Under the pieces are notes generated by a model, which was given only the letters and a program-made list of their open reading frames with translations, was not told where the DNA came from and ran no database searches. Positions 14,001-29,000 of a stretch of DNA of 64,000 bases are shown one piece after another. Each line of letters opens with the position of its first letter. Positions within the stretch are counted from its first letter, which is position 1. The DNA is from Paragonimus westermani (Eukaryota; Platyhelminthes; Trematoda; Plagiorchiida; Troglotrematidae): positions 1 through 64,000 of the forward strand of contig QNGE01003767.1 of NCBI GenBank assembly GCA_008508345.1, in the 5' to 3' direction. The translations under genes were made by a program, and so were the position numbers.

Positions 14001-17000
14001 GGAAACTTTCTCGCTGTCTGATCAGTACAACAAACAAAGTAAACCAGAACCTGAGGGCGGTTGCTAACTTGAACAAAAAATCATAGACAGTTTTTTGCAC
14101 ACTGTATGTCTTGAGCATATCTTACTGCGCCTCATCAGGAACATACTGACGTCTGCCGGTTTATATAACAAAGTTAATTAGACACAAGCAACATAAAAAC
14201 GGGCGCACAAAACAATGCAACTCGGTTTTCAGGGCCGTCTGGTACTGGTGAACAAGTTTTCCTCTCTGCAGGGGAGTGGCCTCAATTTGCCAATTGCCAA
14301 TGTCTCCGTGTGTTACCAAACACGATTGTTGCTCAGTCACAGTGCCCGATAACTACAGGGGAGGAGAAAGCTATATTCGTCTGACTGTGAGTTGAGAGAG
14401 TATGCAACAATGAAACAACCGTCAACATCAGCAGAGTATGGCACACAGTTCCGATGACAATGTCAAGCAGCCGGTTCACCACACCCCCTCTGTTGACAGT
14501 GTGCTTGACAGATAAGCTTTCTGCCTCCGATAAATTCGTGCTTGGATGTTCATTCTCTTGCTACTGAACATCAGAATATGTAGGTTGTCCGAATAGGCGC
14601 TTGTTCACACTGACCGACGAACATTGCCCAGTAAGCTTTGAGACATGTTTAGTCTAATTCATCGGGGTGCAGCCTGCACACATCTAGTCGAAATTGACCA
14701 CCGAGTTGATATCACAGAGCGATTAGATGTATTATGCAGATTTCCACAAAACCATCATAAATTGGATAATGACCACAGCAGAATTACCCGGCGTCCGATT
14801 ACACAACCCATTCATTCGTCCACACAGCAAATTTGTGCAAGATCCACAGAGACCTTGGCCAAGAACCATACCACCGCGCAACAGGGGCTTCTTTTCCGTT
14901 CCTACACTGATCCTGAGCTCTGTGGTGAAAAAGTTAGGGAAACTACAAACAACGCATAGGTGGCATTCGTGATTCACCACTGGGTGGCTACTTCATAGAT
15001 TTTAGGATATCTGTATTTCCTAAAGTCACTCAATAACAGTTTATTATACTGCATTCTGTTCGTTTCACATTATTTCAGCTTCGTCAAACCCACGTCTCTC
15101 TAGTGAATCGTTCTGAATATTCGTCATGGACTTTGTTTTCCCGTGTGGACTGATAAATAACAGTACAAAAATCTCCAAACCGCAGACGTTAAACTGTGAA
15201 CTTTACCATCGCTCTCTATAAGTGATTCAATCAAGACTGTAAGTATAGACATACTTTAAATTATCCATGCTTGCTCGCAATTACACTGCATGTCACTGCC
15301 CGTCGCTTAAGTTAGAATAACATGCAAGTAATATCTGTTTGCATCAAGGCCATGTAAGCTATGTAACTTCCGGAGAGTAAATACTGAAACCTCTCATTGG
15401 GATATCCACCAGAAGTAAAAATTGGACCAATTTTAGCTCCGTTTCTTTTTGTCGTGAATGGAGAAGATGGACTTTATAGGTCTCCGATAGCGACATTGGA
15501 GAAATTGTATTCGTGTACTGCGAAAAACTGTTAGCCAGCCGTTCAGAGGTTATTCTTATACCACCGAATAAATAGTTGTGTTATAGATGCGTCAGTTGGA
15601 TCTAAAAATCTCCCTCTCATATCGCTGATCACCCAAGAAGACAAAATTCCAAGGATGTTCCGGATATATTGTTTGGATTTCAAGTTTGCTTACGCATTTC
15701 CACTGGTAGCCTATTCATTTATTTGTGTATAAAATTGCGGGACTTTTGGGATTCGCGTAGCCACATCAAAGCAAACTTGTTGGTGGCCTTTCGTATTACT
15801 GTGGTCTAGTATTTCACGGAATGTGTTGCAGGAGGACATACACGATGTAGTATATATCGATAACTTGTTGATCGCTATTAATCTCTCCAAATTGAACTGA
15901 TATTTTTATGATGTAATGGTCCAAAAACATAAGAAACTACAAGACTGAACTTTCTGTAATAGGCGGATAGGTTCAAGCCTGTTAAATTGACCAGTTTTGC
16001 CCATTATATTATCATGAGTTTGGGTCGATCGATACCCCCAGCATGTCGTTGTCCATACTTTCCCAGCTAACATCAGTTTGTATCATGTGGTTGTTTCTTT
16101 TTGAGACTGAAATACTTCAGTTCTTATACGTTGTGCTTAATGTTTCAATAAACACCTGTCACACAGTTGTTTAGACCGGAAAAATTTTACCCCATTTGTA
16201 TTCATTTTTTCAATAACACCTGTTTCCTTTGCCTAATTTGGAAGCAGCCGGTATTCTCCTCTTTGAATATCCTCAGATAAAAAGACAACTAAACGGTTAT
16301 TCAAGCCGGAACCAATTGAAGCTCCCATCTGACGATTTTTGAACTTATGAGCGTCCACCGTATCGGAACATGTGAGATCATTCTTACTGACTCCATACAC
16401 CCTCCCACAAGTTGAATGGACATGGTAGAACTCACGTTCAATTTGCTGGTGGTCCTAGGCACGAGGAATAGAAGCTCGAATGATATTAAACCGTTCTCAC
16501 ACTCATTTTCAAGAGAGTACACCGGGAGGAATGGTTACATATTTGGTTAAGCGTTTCAGAATGTACGTAAGACAAATTCTTTGTCTTGATTACCTCTTTC
16601 ACTAGAACATACTAAACGGATCGGCGCTTTAATAAACAGAAAGATCAGATCTCATTACGAATACTGCTTGTTCGAAGTTCAACCGGATCAAACTTATCTG
16701 GTTAACCAAAACAAGGATACAACTGGTCATGATGTTTTTTTCTGACGGAGAGCACTAACAACCTTTGTCGCTACTTCTTCTTAAACAGAGCTTGGTCGAA
16801 TGTCACGCTTTTCGGAACATTACAAAACAACATACGCTTCTGATAAACATTTTATTTACTGATTATGATGCTCAAACCCTACTCTGCTTAGTAGCGAACA
16901 ACTACACTTCTGAAAACATACAGGTTTGTTGATTAAGGCGCTCGATGACATGACAAGATTAGTCCATATTTCTCTGTCAAACTTAGCCTGTAACTGATAA

Positions 17001-20000
17001 CCTTCGATTTGACATCATTCTTGGCCCACTGGGTAAAAAATGTGAAGCAACTTCAAACAATTTCAGTCATAACCAGTTAATCCATTGTCACCTAAGATTA
17101 ATAGAATTTGGATTGCCCTCGCTCAGTATTGTGCTGCCGTAGCAACAGGAGGGTCACCAATGAGGTGTACACTACACACTTCAGCATGGTGTGAACAAGA
17201 TTTAGTGACTTGCATGATTTGTACATGCCGTGAAATCAGACTCACAGGCTTTCTTATATATATGTTTTGGAATTGATTAAAATTTTATATGAAATAACCA
17301 GGCGGAGTTATGACCAATTAGTTGTATGGAAATCGGACACCACGGTAGGGTTCAAGCAGTCGGTACGCAACCTTAGACCATGAACTGACTGGTCGTACCG
17401 AGGTAGTGGTCAGTTCGTTGCGGTATTGAAATACCTAACCAATAAAGTTTTTGACTGCTAAACTCAAACTCCGGAGCTCCAACCCATAATTGTCTGAGTA
17501 TTGTGCATGGGGGCGAACATACACCGGTTTATATTGTCACAACTTGACGCCCGTTACTAATTTCATTGATGTTTTGATGTCTTGACAGCTTGACATCACG
17601 ACGAACTACCGGAAAATACTTTTAGTCTATCTACAAGGTCAAATTTAGTGAAGACAACTTCGTAGAACAACATATCTATTGAATATATATACGTACATGT
17701 TCAACGCACATAAATTCCACGGGAGAGGTTGGTTCAGTGCCTGTGATAACGATGGTAGGAAACACCTTAGAAACCCGCATTTATATGCATGCCTTCAAGC
17801 TCTGTGGTGCCCTTGTATCCTTTGAATTTTTACTGGCTTGTAGAGGTAAGACAGCTTTATATTCCGTTCTGTAAATTGAAGCAGTTTCAATGACAATGGT
17901 TTTGAATGATAGAATTTTTCTTGGGTTAGAATCATATACCAATGTTTCCTTTTAGATGAGTAATTTCACATATATATTTCTAACTCGCACATCCGGTTGG
18001 GAACAACAAAATCTTGAATGCTGTGTAATCAGGAATGAGACCGAACGCGTTTCACCTTATTGAATATAGCTACAATCTATCTGTTTACGGACCGAACACC
18101 ATGTTATGAGCTACCGCTTCTAAAACTCAACCTGCTTGCTCAGCAGGTCAATGTTCACCTGTTTTTTCCATTCTACATCTCAGATCAAATGCTATTTCAG
18201 ACAAAAGGAAACAACAAATCTTTTGTTTTTCACCTTGTAAAGTTCGACTTAGTTTTGTCGCCCGTCCACTCTGTAAACGCATGAACCACAACATTATGGT
18301 CACTGAGTCCAACAAGGCTGTCAGCGTAGCTCTTAAAATGGGCCGATTCGGGAATGGTTCAGAAGCAAGTTTCTGACTAGCTGTCGCAGCCGATCCAAGA
18401 CGTGAACCAGCTGGCTTATTGTCAGGCCTACCAGATAGCCTGGAGGATCAGTTGCCCCACTGATGATTGGACGGGTTCTTGAGAAGCCTGTAAACTGAAA
18501 CAGTTTATTATCCAGGTTTTCAGTTCGCACTTGAAGAAGTGTTCTGCAGGTAGTGCGTTTGATGGTACGCGCTGGACAATACACATTGTGCACATAGATA
18601 GTCCTTATTCGACTTTGTTAACATTCTAATTTCTCTCAACTCATATTGATCTGGTCAGAAATTGACCGGTTTATTTGTGAATCCGTACGCTGTGATTCTT
18701 GCGAGCAACTGCCCATGTCAATTTCGCACTTATTTGAACTAATGAGTCTTTGTCAGCCATAGTTGACATGTGCTACCCGATGAGATAGGCTGAACCGTTT
18801 GCGCAGAGAACATCTTTCGTAATTTTGTTTGCGTGTACTGGAAAAGAACATGATATTATGGTACATTACATCAAATTTACATAGCGTAAGTACTCACACA
18901 AGTTTAATATCCAGGTTCCACCAAGTCTCTTCAGTAATATTTTGAATTTCCACTCTCCGACGTTTACCATCAGTTGCCGCTGTATAAAACCTGCCTCGCG
19001 ATCATCTAACGAACACTCAAGGGAAATCGGTATTAAGTAGCCTAGAACTTTGACCAGTTTAAACTGAGTACTACTCACAGGTGACTTTAGCTGCTTTGTG
19101 CTCACCAGCTAAAATATTTCGAAAAAACGTTAAACTCCGGTTTCTTTCTTGACAGAGCTCCACATTATTGCGTCTCCTTACAAATTGACGCATGATGAAA
19201 ATAATACTGAATTAACAAACCGATCAGTATTATAAAATTCATCATTTAGTTTCCTATAGAAGTATCACTGCTGTGGTATAACGTGTCGTTCTGACCATAA
19301 ATGAAGGCAGCCTTATGTCCAGAGTCTTCAAAAAACCTGGCAAATTCTGAAACCCCATTGATCAAGTAGTCCATCCGTTGCTTCTAATCATTCCATAATT
19401 AGTTTTGAAGAGTGAATGTCGTGTTGCCTCTGAACTACAATCAATCATTCTCTACCGGGTGTGAATTTGATGCACTTCAGTTCAAATCCTTTTTCACCCA
19501 CATTCTTTTGCGGAATTTATCTTACTGCTGTGAGCTTTGATTAGCTGAAAAAATCACTGACGGACACTTGAATTTGGATCAGAACAATCACGAACTCTAG
19601 GGTGGATCATGTTGTGTACAGAACTTATGCTCTATTATCCAAGTTCCTGGATTTCACTTTTGGTCTGTGTTATCTGTTAAAAACCAGGCCGCGACTAACA
19701 CAAGTCACTGAAGTCACGCGGTAACAAGATTGGCCCGTATGTTCACCCTATCAATGAAATAAAAAACGTCTTCTTTTACGAAGTTATGTGAATAAGTGAA
19801 GCTAAGTGAACCCAAGAGGTTAGCAGTGAAGAACACTGATCACGCTAACAGGCTTTAAAATCTAGTGCTTCCACCTGAAATTAGTGAGCGGTCTAGTTGG
19901 GTGTGGTAGGATAAAACTACCCTATTAGCCCTCCCTGTTATAGGACTTTCGTCTGAGTATTGCTTAGCATTTCCCTTGCGAAACATTTCCATAATGCTAT

Positions 20001-23000
20001 CAAAATGATGAACATGTTGACCGCAATCGAATAACTGTACTCATCACCGTGTTTAACACCTTTGCACAACAGTACACATGCCGCCAAACTGGATGCCACA
20101 TGAGAGCCATGCTCGGAGTATAATGCATAATCAGGATGCTAATTCTCGAGCACTCGAAGCCAGTAAGCGTTTAGTATAAGACTGTTATCACTTGTGACAC
20201 TAAATGAATTGGCTGTAATTTGTCGCCATGTTTTTAAACTAAATGATCTGAAAGTCGTAGCAGGTTTGGCCCGGAATACCTGCTGAACATGTAGCTGATG
20301 ACAGTTAATTTATCACTCTTACTGTTCACCCCAATTTCTTATCCCAAAGTTCGTTCATCATCTGAACCTGAACACTCTTTCTTTCTGTTCGTTTGCGCTG
20401 ATAATCGAGAACGGATACTCAGAGACGGTAGATGAGGTGAGCAGAATCATGTCAACCATGATATTTCAACAGCTGATTTGTAGATACACAAAAACAGACT
20501 AATGGAAGACGTTGAAAAGACAAAGTTGGGTAAAGTGGAAGTTGGGTGAACCCTTCAAAATATGACACACTTCACAGTAAAAATGAAGCACATTTATAAA
20601 TTTCATTTTAACTGTAAGCGAACGTAACAATAACGTATTTATGCCTGAGTTTCATAAACGTGTTCTTTTATGCTCTCTTCTCAATTATTCCAATTCAGCC
20701 ATGTTAACCAGCTTCGACTTCCTACATGGGATCTATCGCGTGCAACATTTTGTCGGTAATCTGTAGTTTTGCGTGACTAACCTCTTGTTTCTATGGTGTC
20801 TGGCTCTTGAACAATGAACCAGTCAACCTTGTTTCCATTCGGTTTGGAGTATCAACACAGTTCCTTTACTTGTGGACGCTTAGGGGAGAACTAACAAAAC
20901 GTTGGAGATTTAACTGGTTATTTGATTTTCAACCGAGTTATCGAAAATTGAACACATCCGGTTTAAACGTTCTTGGCTTCGTTTGGTTCATTATTGCAAC
21001 TTAAGGCGACTATCACAAATTACAGTTCAGAGGTGACAATTTTCGAGAGCATTCTGTAATCATAAAATTGTGACGTTAGTGTCGTTTGTGCTACTTGCTT
21101 GTGTGTACGTCTGTGAATATGCATGTGTGCGTTCATACTTCATCCTTGACTGATGGACCAATCATATCCGACTTCATGGTTTGAATAAATTTATTGTGAA
21201 GTCAAACAAATGTACACATAGGCATGCGGATCAACACCAGTTTGGCTGTGATCTATATTTTTATCGTCTGCTTCAATTGTGCCGATGTGTTTGACAACGT
21301 GCCCTTAGAAGTTCCGCACCAACTATTGAATTCCGTGAGCATACAGTACTTGCCGGGTGTTTTGAATAACATCAAACGTGCGTTGGCTTTCTTGAGATCC
21401 AAATCTCCCATCAACAATGTGGATGGGATTATGGGACCCAGAATAGTTGAAAGTAAGCTAAACTTCGACAGTTATTACATATCGGTTGCACAAAACTTGT
21501 AAGAGAGTTCAATCTTATTTTTCTGGATATATATATATGTATAATTTCAAAGAATAACCATACACTTGGGCATCCCTCAATAACTCTTATTTCCATTTCA
21601 TATCATATTACCACATAAGACCACACATGTAACAAATAAGCTGTATAAATACATAGTTGCTTCACCAGATATTCATATCTGAATACCTACTGAACCAATG
21701 CGGCTAGTGAATCTTCCAACACGATAAGCTAGTCAAGAAGGCTTTCCGTAGACTATATTACTCAACTTAAAATAGCATACCACAAATGGCCGGTGAGCAC
21801 CAGTAAAATTTGTGGGTATGCACAAAGGTTAAACGTGGTCAACTAGGGGCTACCACAGTAGTTACGGGTTCACACGAATATCTTTGTTTGGTGTATTTCG
21901 TTGGCGTTATTCCAGATATTGAAAGTGTTATACGTTTGCCGAGACCAATTTGTTTGTATTGACTTGTTCTCGTTCTAGTAGACTGCTTCTTTTAAGTGTG
22001 AGTTTTGCATTTGGCCAACTCTCCATCTAAGTCTCCATCTTCGGATCGTTTCATCAACCAATTCACAAGTTTACCTCACTCTTATTCCTTCATGTTTACT
22101 TATCAAAATCCGTGTGGCTAGATACCACTTCAGACTAACGAATTGTACTATAACGCTTGTCTTAAGAAATTGTTTTCCGATGGTCTTCGTTTTTACCAGT
22201 AACGATTATGCCGACAACATGACTAAATTTCTTTTTTCTAAAATTCGGACCGTCAATAGTTCAATAAATACCGATAGTTATATTGACGGTAGTTACAGAA
22301 GTTTTGTTTTCGATATTATTCCCGGTGTAAATTAGAAGTTCAGTAGTGGTCCTGTAAGAATGTCCCTCAGTACTGACATCGTCTTGCAAATGTGCAACAG
22401 CTCACGTCATATCTGCAAGTAAACACAAATATGCTAAATAGCTTAGCCAGAGGATACAAACTACAATACAAATTCGTAGCACACTCTCATTGGTATTAGG
22501 CATGTCTATTGTGAAGATAGTATCAGCATCAGGCAGTTGTTGATTTGGATCTGTTTACAACTTAAAGACGAGTGGATTATTGACGTCCTCCGGGTATTCT
22601 TGTTCGTTTACCTGCAACCAAAGTAAGAATATTCAATGGATGATTTCTGACCACTGTGAATTTTCTCGTTACACGAGGAATCATATCTTCCATGAACACA
22701 CCAGAAATATCGGTTGAGGGCCGAACAAAGTGTGGCGCACTCAGATGTGAATACAAACCTGACTGGTTTACATATTTACCGCAGGGGAGGTTCATCAAAT
22801 CACAAGAAACTATTCTTGAAGAATTTTCAGACACCACTTTGAGAAGTTAAATTCTGAACTACGGTCAACGCAGGAACCTCGTTCTGTGTTCGTGATAATC
22901 TCACATTTCGTTTATTACGTCCGAATCATCTTCATTCGGTTTTTTTTACTATAATTGGTTAACCCAACACTCATCCAAATGGAGTGTATGTTCATGCTGT

Positions 23001-26000
23001 TGTGTGGCAATGACTACTTGGTATAATAATATTACCGGATGCAAAGTCAGCTCGTTTATAGGTTGTTTTGGCATTTTGTCAAGCATCCATAAATGTTAGT
23101 GTCTTACTCGACTACTAATCTTTTGCCGTTGCACGATAAGAGCATACTTATCAAAGTGGCAGGAAAACGAGATATGCTGGCTCGCAGTTTTTCCTTTAGA
23201 ATGTCAGTCCAAACAGTGTTGATGTGGATTCCACGCCGGTTGCCTCCATCAACTTTAAGTTTCATGCAAACTAAAGTTATTTTGCTTAATGTATCATATA
23301 CACATTGATTGAAATCTGTTGGAATAAGACTTTCTTTGCCCCAGGAACAGCTTGTTAGTTTTCCTAGAGTTTAATTCGTCTGCTTTGCTTGCGGTTAACT
23401 TTTTGTAGGTGCCATATGATATGTAAGCAACTTGCTATTGTTGTAAAAAAAAACGTTGGTGGGTGGTGTGTTAACGTGCATACTGAACACTGACGGAACG
23501 ACAAGACGCCTTGGAAGTCAAGTGATTCAGCTTATTGTGTGTCGGGTCCTACGAACAACACTTTAATAAAATTCACTATTCCTGCAATGCAACTGCAAGC
23601 GATTCCCTTTTAATGGTGACCAACAGGTAAGCTGCAATAAGAATTCGGAATAGTTAACATGCAACCCATTTTTCACATCTCAAGGAAATCTTTTTATCAC
23701 CGTACACTGTTCCCGCGTTCAGAAACAACTCAGGCTATCAATAAATGAAAAAGGAAACTCACTCGTAAAATTGTAATGAGTTGATTATTAATAGATCGCA
23801 CAGTACTACGACATGGATTTTCGTCGTCAGCACTAGTGTTTTCTGATCATCGTTGTTTGTGTGCTTTACCAGAGAGAGGTAAAGAGTTTTGGAACGTGGG
23901 GTTTAGGTTCCGAAACAAAAATGCAATTGTCTAAGTTTCATGTAAGTTTACATCAACCACATCAAGTAGTATGTTACGGGAACATGCGAGCTGATCACTT
24001 AGGTCATCGACAACCTCATCAATGACACTAGTTGGTTGTGAATATTATTGCTGTTCGTTTGTTCTACACCAGCCAGCTAGTAGAACGATTCAGAACCTTC
24101 AACAAAATCTACGTTATTTGAGAAAAGTGTTTACCACTACTGTTCATGATACACCGGACAGTCTTATGAATTAACTATCGTCTGATTTAAATGGGACCGT
24201 TTTCCATCAAGCGTTATGGTATTGCAGATGGGTAGTAGAGGGCTCTGGGTTTTCATATAAATTTTACTTCACTCCCATTTAATATAGGACTTTGCATTCA
24301 GGTAGTCTTTCCAGCCATCGTCTTTTGAAACTAAGCACCGCACTAGAGTTTCGTTCTTGTTAGAGCTCATTAGTGGCGCATATCCTTGCGGATGTAGAAC
24401 TCTGGCCACGCTTTCACGAGGTAACCTTGTTGACCACTGTGCCACTGACCTCACATTGGGCACGACTGAATCATCAACTGTGAACGCCCAACCACATTCC
24501 CTTGCGACTAATGCTTTGATTGTCCGATCGTACTGTTGGATCGTCAAACGCACATTTTCAATTGAGCTTTATGAGTGCTGGAGAAACATCCCTTCTGGAT
24601 ATTAAAGCTTAATGACCAAGGAACTTGAAAGAGTTTAGGACAGCGTCTAGAGTTCATTCTTTAGTGAAAATCTGGTTAAAGTTGAATCCATATAAAGCCG
24701 ACTCTCTGAACTACTCGAGGAAAAGAAGGTGGCCAAATTGCTCGAAATAAGAAATAAAATTGGGGGAAAATAACTCACCAATAAAGACGGAAGACATGGA
24801 TTACAAGATGTTTATATCAGTCAATTTCCAGGGATACAAGCCTGCACAATGTAGTTTCGAAAACTGAAAACCTGGATGGATGAATTCGGTCCAGGACAAT
24901 CCCCTAGGTCTACTGTTACCGATGTATGTTGATGTGTTGCAAAGAAACGTTTTAAGTAAACAATACAGAAGATTTGGTTTTGACTGGTAACACTTCTTTG
25001 AACGCCAGTAATTTATGCTTTCATGGCGGACCAACAGTCTAAACTAGTTGGGTTTTGCCACATCATTCCTCAGAATAATTAATTTGGAATGCACTGAGGT
25101 ACTAGGTGAAACCAGTGTCAATCCATTCTACCCAATCATTTGTGGCATTAGCTGTGTACGGACTGCTGGACGACATAAGTTGTACACAGAACATGTCAGA
25201 AGAGCACTAAAATTGTGGATATTTACGCTCTATCACAGACTTTTTCAGTCGCAACTCTGGAGCATATGTTTCTTTGTCAAACAATATTCCTTGCCAGATA
25301 GCCTTCTTGAACTAACACAAGCTATCAAAACTCACTTCTTTTTATCAAGTGAATAGGCTCTTAGTCTTTCATTTCACAAAATATGCATACCAAGCATTTT
25401 TTCCGAATATCCGTTTACTATCAGAGTCTGTGGTAAAGACCTTTCTCTTTGAGTTCTACCTGTTGAGAGTGATTCACAAGCTCCGTTGCAAACGCTCCAC
25501 CCTCTCAACGTTTGTGCGTGATTAGCTGAATGTTGGAACAGTGAAAGCGGCGCCCAGTGCGTCTTGCGGCATCCAGCAATCAAGACAGCCACAAATGAGG
25601 GGGCGTTACAATATACGTCATGTGCCAGAAGGTTTTGCTTGATAAGATGGCGTGAGGATTGGAAGATAATGTTACTATGTGAAATGGAAACAGCGTTCCT
25701 GAAGGGTAGATCTCTGTACTACCCAAAAATTTTCTCATTCCTGCACAATAATACGCGCCAATGTTTGCCCCAATGAACTTGTGGTCGTCATACAATTAAA
25801 CTGGTGGAAAACGAAGTTTATTAAATTGAGATCTGCTGTTTTTCCATAAATACAATAGTAACACTTTCAACATTACTAGTTGGCAGGTGAGCGGCAAGGT
25901 TTAGGCATGGGATGGAGTAACCTAACTAAGAAACTGTTTGGTTAAATGAAACAACAATGATCAGGAAATCAAAGTCGAATGAAAACAGCTCCATTTAACA

Positions 26001-29000
26001 CAAAGGTTTCTTTTAGACCTTTAAATATTTCGAAAAATTGTTTATATTGTGAAGTGCTATAATTTCACTTATTTGATCGATTGTTCCTGGTACAGTATTC
26101 CGCCTGCACGAAGCCGATCCCAATAAAGTGTGCAATTTGCTGACCTCCGATTGACCTTACCTATTTCCATCCTTTATCAAATTTACAATCTGAACTCCGA
26201 GGTACATTACATGTAAACTAATGCTGCCAAACATCTGAAGGTGTGTTACTGCCTCATGCTCTTACTTGCTACGTTCTTTGCTTGAATCCGCTTCTACCTG
26301 CTATAAAAGGGTTTAGCCACACCCTACGTTAACAGATCTAGCCAGAACACAAAATTGTGAAAAGTATTGTTGGTTTCATTTATCGAGAACTCAACGGGGT
26401 GTTGTGTATGTATATATCTTATTTGTAGACGACCACCAAACAGATAGTCTGTGAAAAACTAACGGAATCTGGAAGACCGTGAAACGAACTCGTTTTACAG
26501 ACTGTTTTACTTGCGAAAAGGAAACACCAAAAAAATCAATACCGTCTGCGATTGTAAAAATCGCTCTGTAAAACGTGAGCAGTTACGGGTAATCCTCCAA
26601 GTCCAATAAGCGAACAGGGCAAAAATGTGATGAGTGACCAATGTATTTTATCTGAGTTGAAAGACTATTAATGGTTAAGCTGTGCTTGCCAAAATAACTT
26701 TATTCGCTTGTTTCCCTAGGTAGTACAAGTGCTTAAATGTAGAGTTCCGCTCAGCAAATTTATGTCGTAGACCCCGCGTTTAGTCTATCTTGTTCGAATT
26801 ATTGAGGGGCGCACATTGTTTTCTACGATTTTAAAAAAGTGCAACTGAAAACCATAGGAATAAACTACAAAATCCTTACGTCTTCTTGGTCACGTGCGAA
26901 TTTACTTGGCTCTATCGAAAGAGAATTCAGATGCGTAAACGTAAGCATGCCTCACCTGGCTTAAACTACGTTCATTTGTGACACACCACCACAGTACGCT
27001 GCTACAATGAAGTACTTATCGGGGATGTGAAACGTTTACATGAAGAATGAGGAGGAAGTGTGTGCAATGTGTGAAACCGTGTTTCAAGTGAGATTCTGGG
27101 AGGATCGTTTGTTCCGACGGTGTATGTTGAATTACGTTTCACCCTTAAGTAGAAATGTCCGAGTAAATCAGAGGTTTTTTCCTTGAAAGCATTTTATATC
27201 ATGGAAGTGTAGATTTAACTGAAGTAAAAACCGCTTGACCAGGATTGGATGCAATGAGTAAGGATACTACTTTTCTTCGTCGAAAAAATCACGAGTGTGG
27301 TTTGTCAGTTTTAATGTTTATCTGCTGGTAGTTGGCTTGGCGTCGTTCAAAGAACCGAACCGGCGTTTTGCGCACCATTTGTTGTGCCTTTAACAATGTT
27401 TAGATGTGATCTTGACCGTCAGAACCATCAGTAAAGGTCACATACTATGGGATATTTGTATTTTACGTGTTAACCTAAAGATCCTTTTTTAAGTGAAGAG
27501 TGTTTGATCCCACAAAATTGCCGTTGTTTCCTCACTAGAGATCAGCCCTACTGCAGAGCCCAGAGTGTTTCCTGTGAGATCTACCGAGAATTAGTTCTTC
27601 AATGAAGGCACCGAATTCAGAAATATTTGTTCGTTTATGTCGGATCTTTACTTCCTAATGATCAGCACTCTGGTGTAAAACACTGGAAACCAGTACACGT
27701 AAATCAGCCCCATATTCCAACTGACAAGAAATGTACTCTTTCTTCTGACTGATTGATTTTGGGCATCCTACACACATTGCTCAACATCATTCCCTTCTAG
27801 TTCTGCCCTTCCAAACGGAAGTTCTTAGCGAAAAATATTTTAATGATCCAAGGCTCTTCTTAGTAAAAGCAATGGCTTATTTCAATATCGTGTCCTGTCA
27901 AACCTCGTGAAATGAAAAGATGGTCACTATGATTCAAACACTTTCGAGCTAATTTGGAGCAAATGATAATTTGCACGCAAGCCGATCGTAAATTTATGGC
28001 AATGGAATGGCGTAAGTCAAAATTGAGCACGCGCTGGTCTAGTGATAAACAAACTGTGATAAACTGTGTGCAAGACCCGTTTGTAAATTAATTGATTCTT
28101 TAGGTGCGTGCGAGAAAAATATCGTTTGTCTAGTAGCCCGTCGTACTTTAATTTCACGTTGGGAGTTTCTGAGGATTTTTTTATTCATAAGACGGCCACT
28201 CATGTGGAAAATGATCGTTCAGTGTTATATGCTTATAGTATAAACGCAAGGAGAATATTTTAAACTGTTTTTGTGCGTGATCTTACTCTGACCACTTGCT
28301 GTTCAATCAGACAGCAATGGCCCCAACCTCTAAATTTCTATTGGTCAAGTGCAATCATTTAACAAATCTACAATAAATAACTTTGAGTTTATATTATTCA
28401 ATCTTGGGCGAATGCAGGCTAGGTTTTGTTTAAATGGTGCTCGCCAAAAAATGTCACTAAACTAAAACGAACTTAGGGTGATTGGCCTGATGGCAAGCCG
28501 TCCAGAGCTGTCTGTCTGTTGTAAACAAAAGTCATTGATCTTTCTGTAGAATACTATTTAATACAATGTACGGTAGTCTTCAAAACACGTTACGATTCGT
28601 CCAGGCTGAGCGTACAAAATATCAACTGTTCGGCCTGGCAATTATTCACAGTCCATTCGTAGTGTCTTTTATACTGTAGCACTGATCACCATCACTTGTG
28701 TGAAGGTGGGTCAAGTCATTCTAGTTTTAAAGTATCATACAGAAGGATTATTTTCCTACTCAGTTACCATTGTCGAATAAACAGTAGCGTACATGCTTGG
28801 CTGAATGTGATTACCAAACTTCATAAAAGCTTTGATTAATTAGCAGACAACAAGTTATCCATATAAGGGCTTGTTTGATACTACAGAGTTTACCCTCTTT
28901 CTAATATCTGTCCTCACCCACTGTGGAGAACGAGGATTGTATCTATGAGCACGACACCATTTGTATACTTACGAACCAGTGAAACAAAATATCCAGGAAG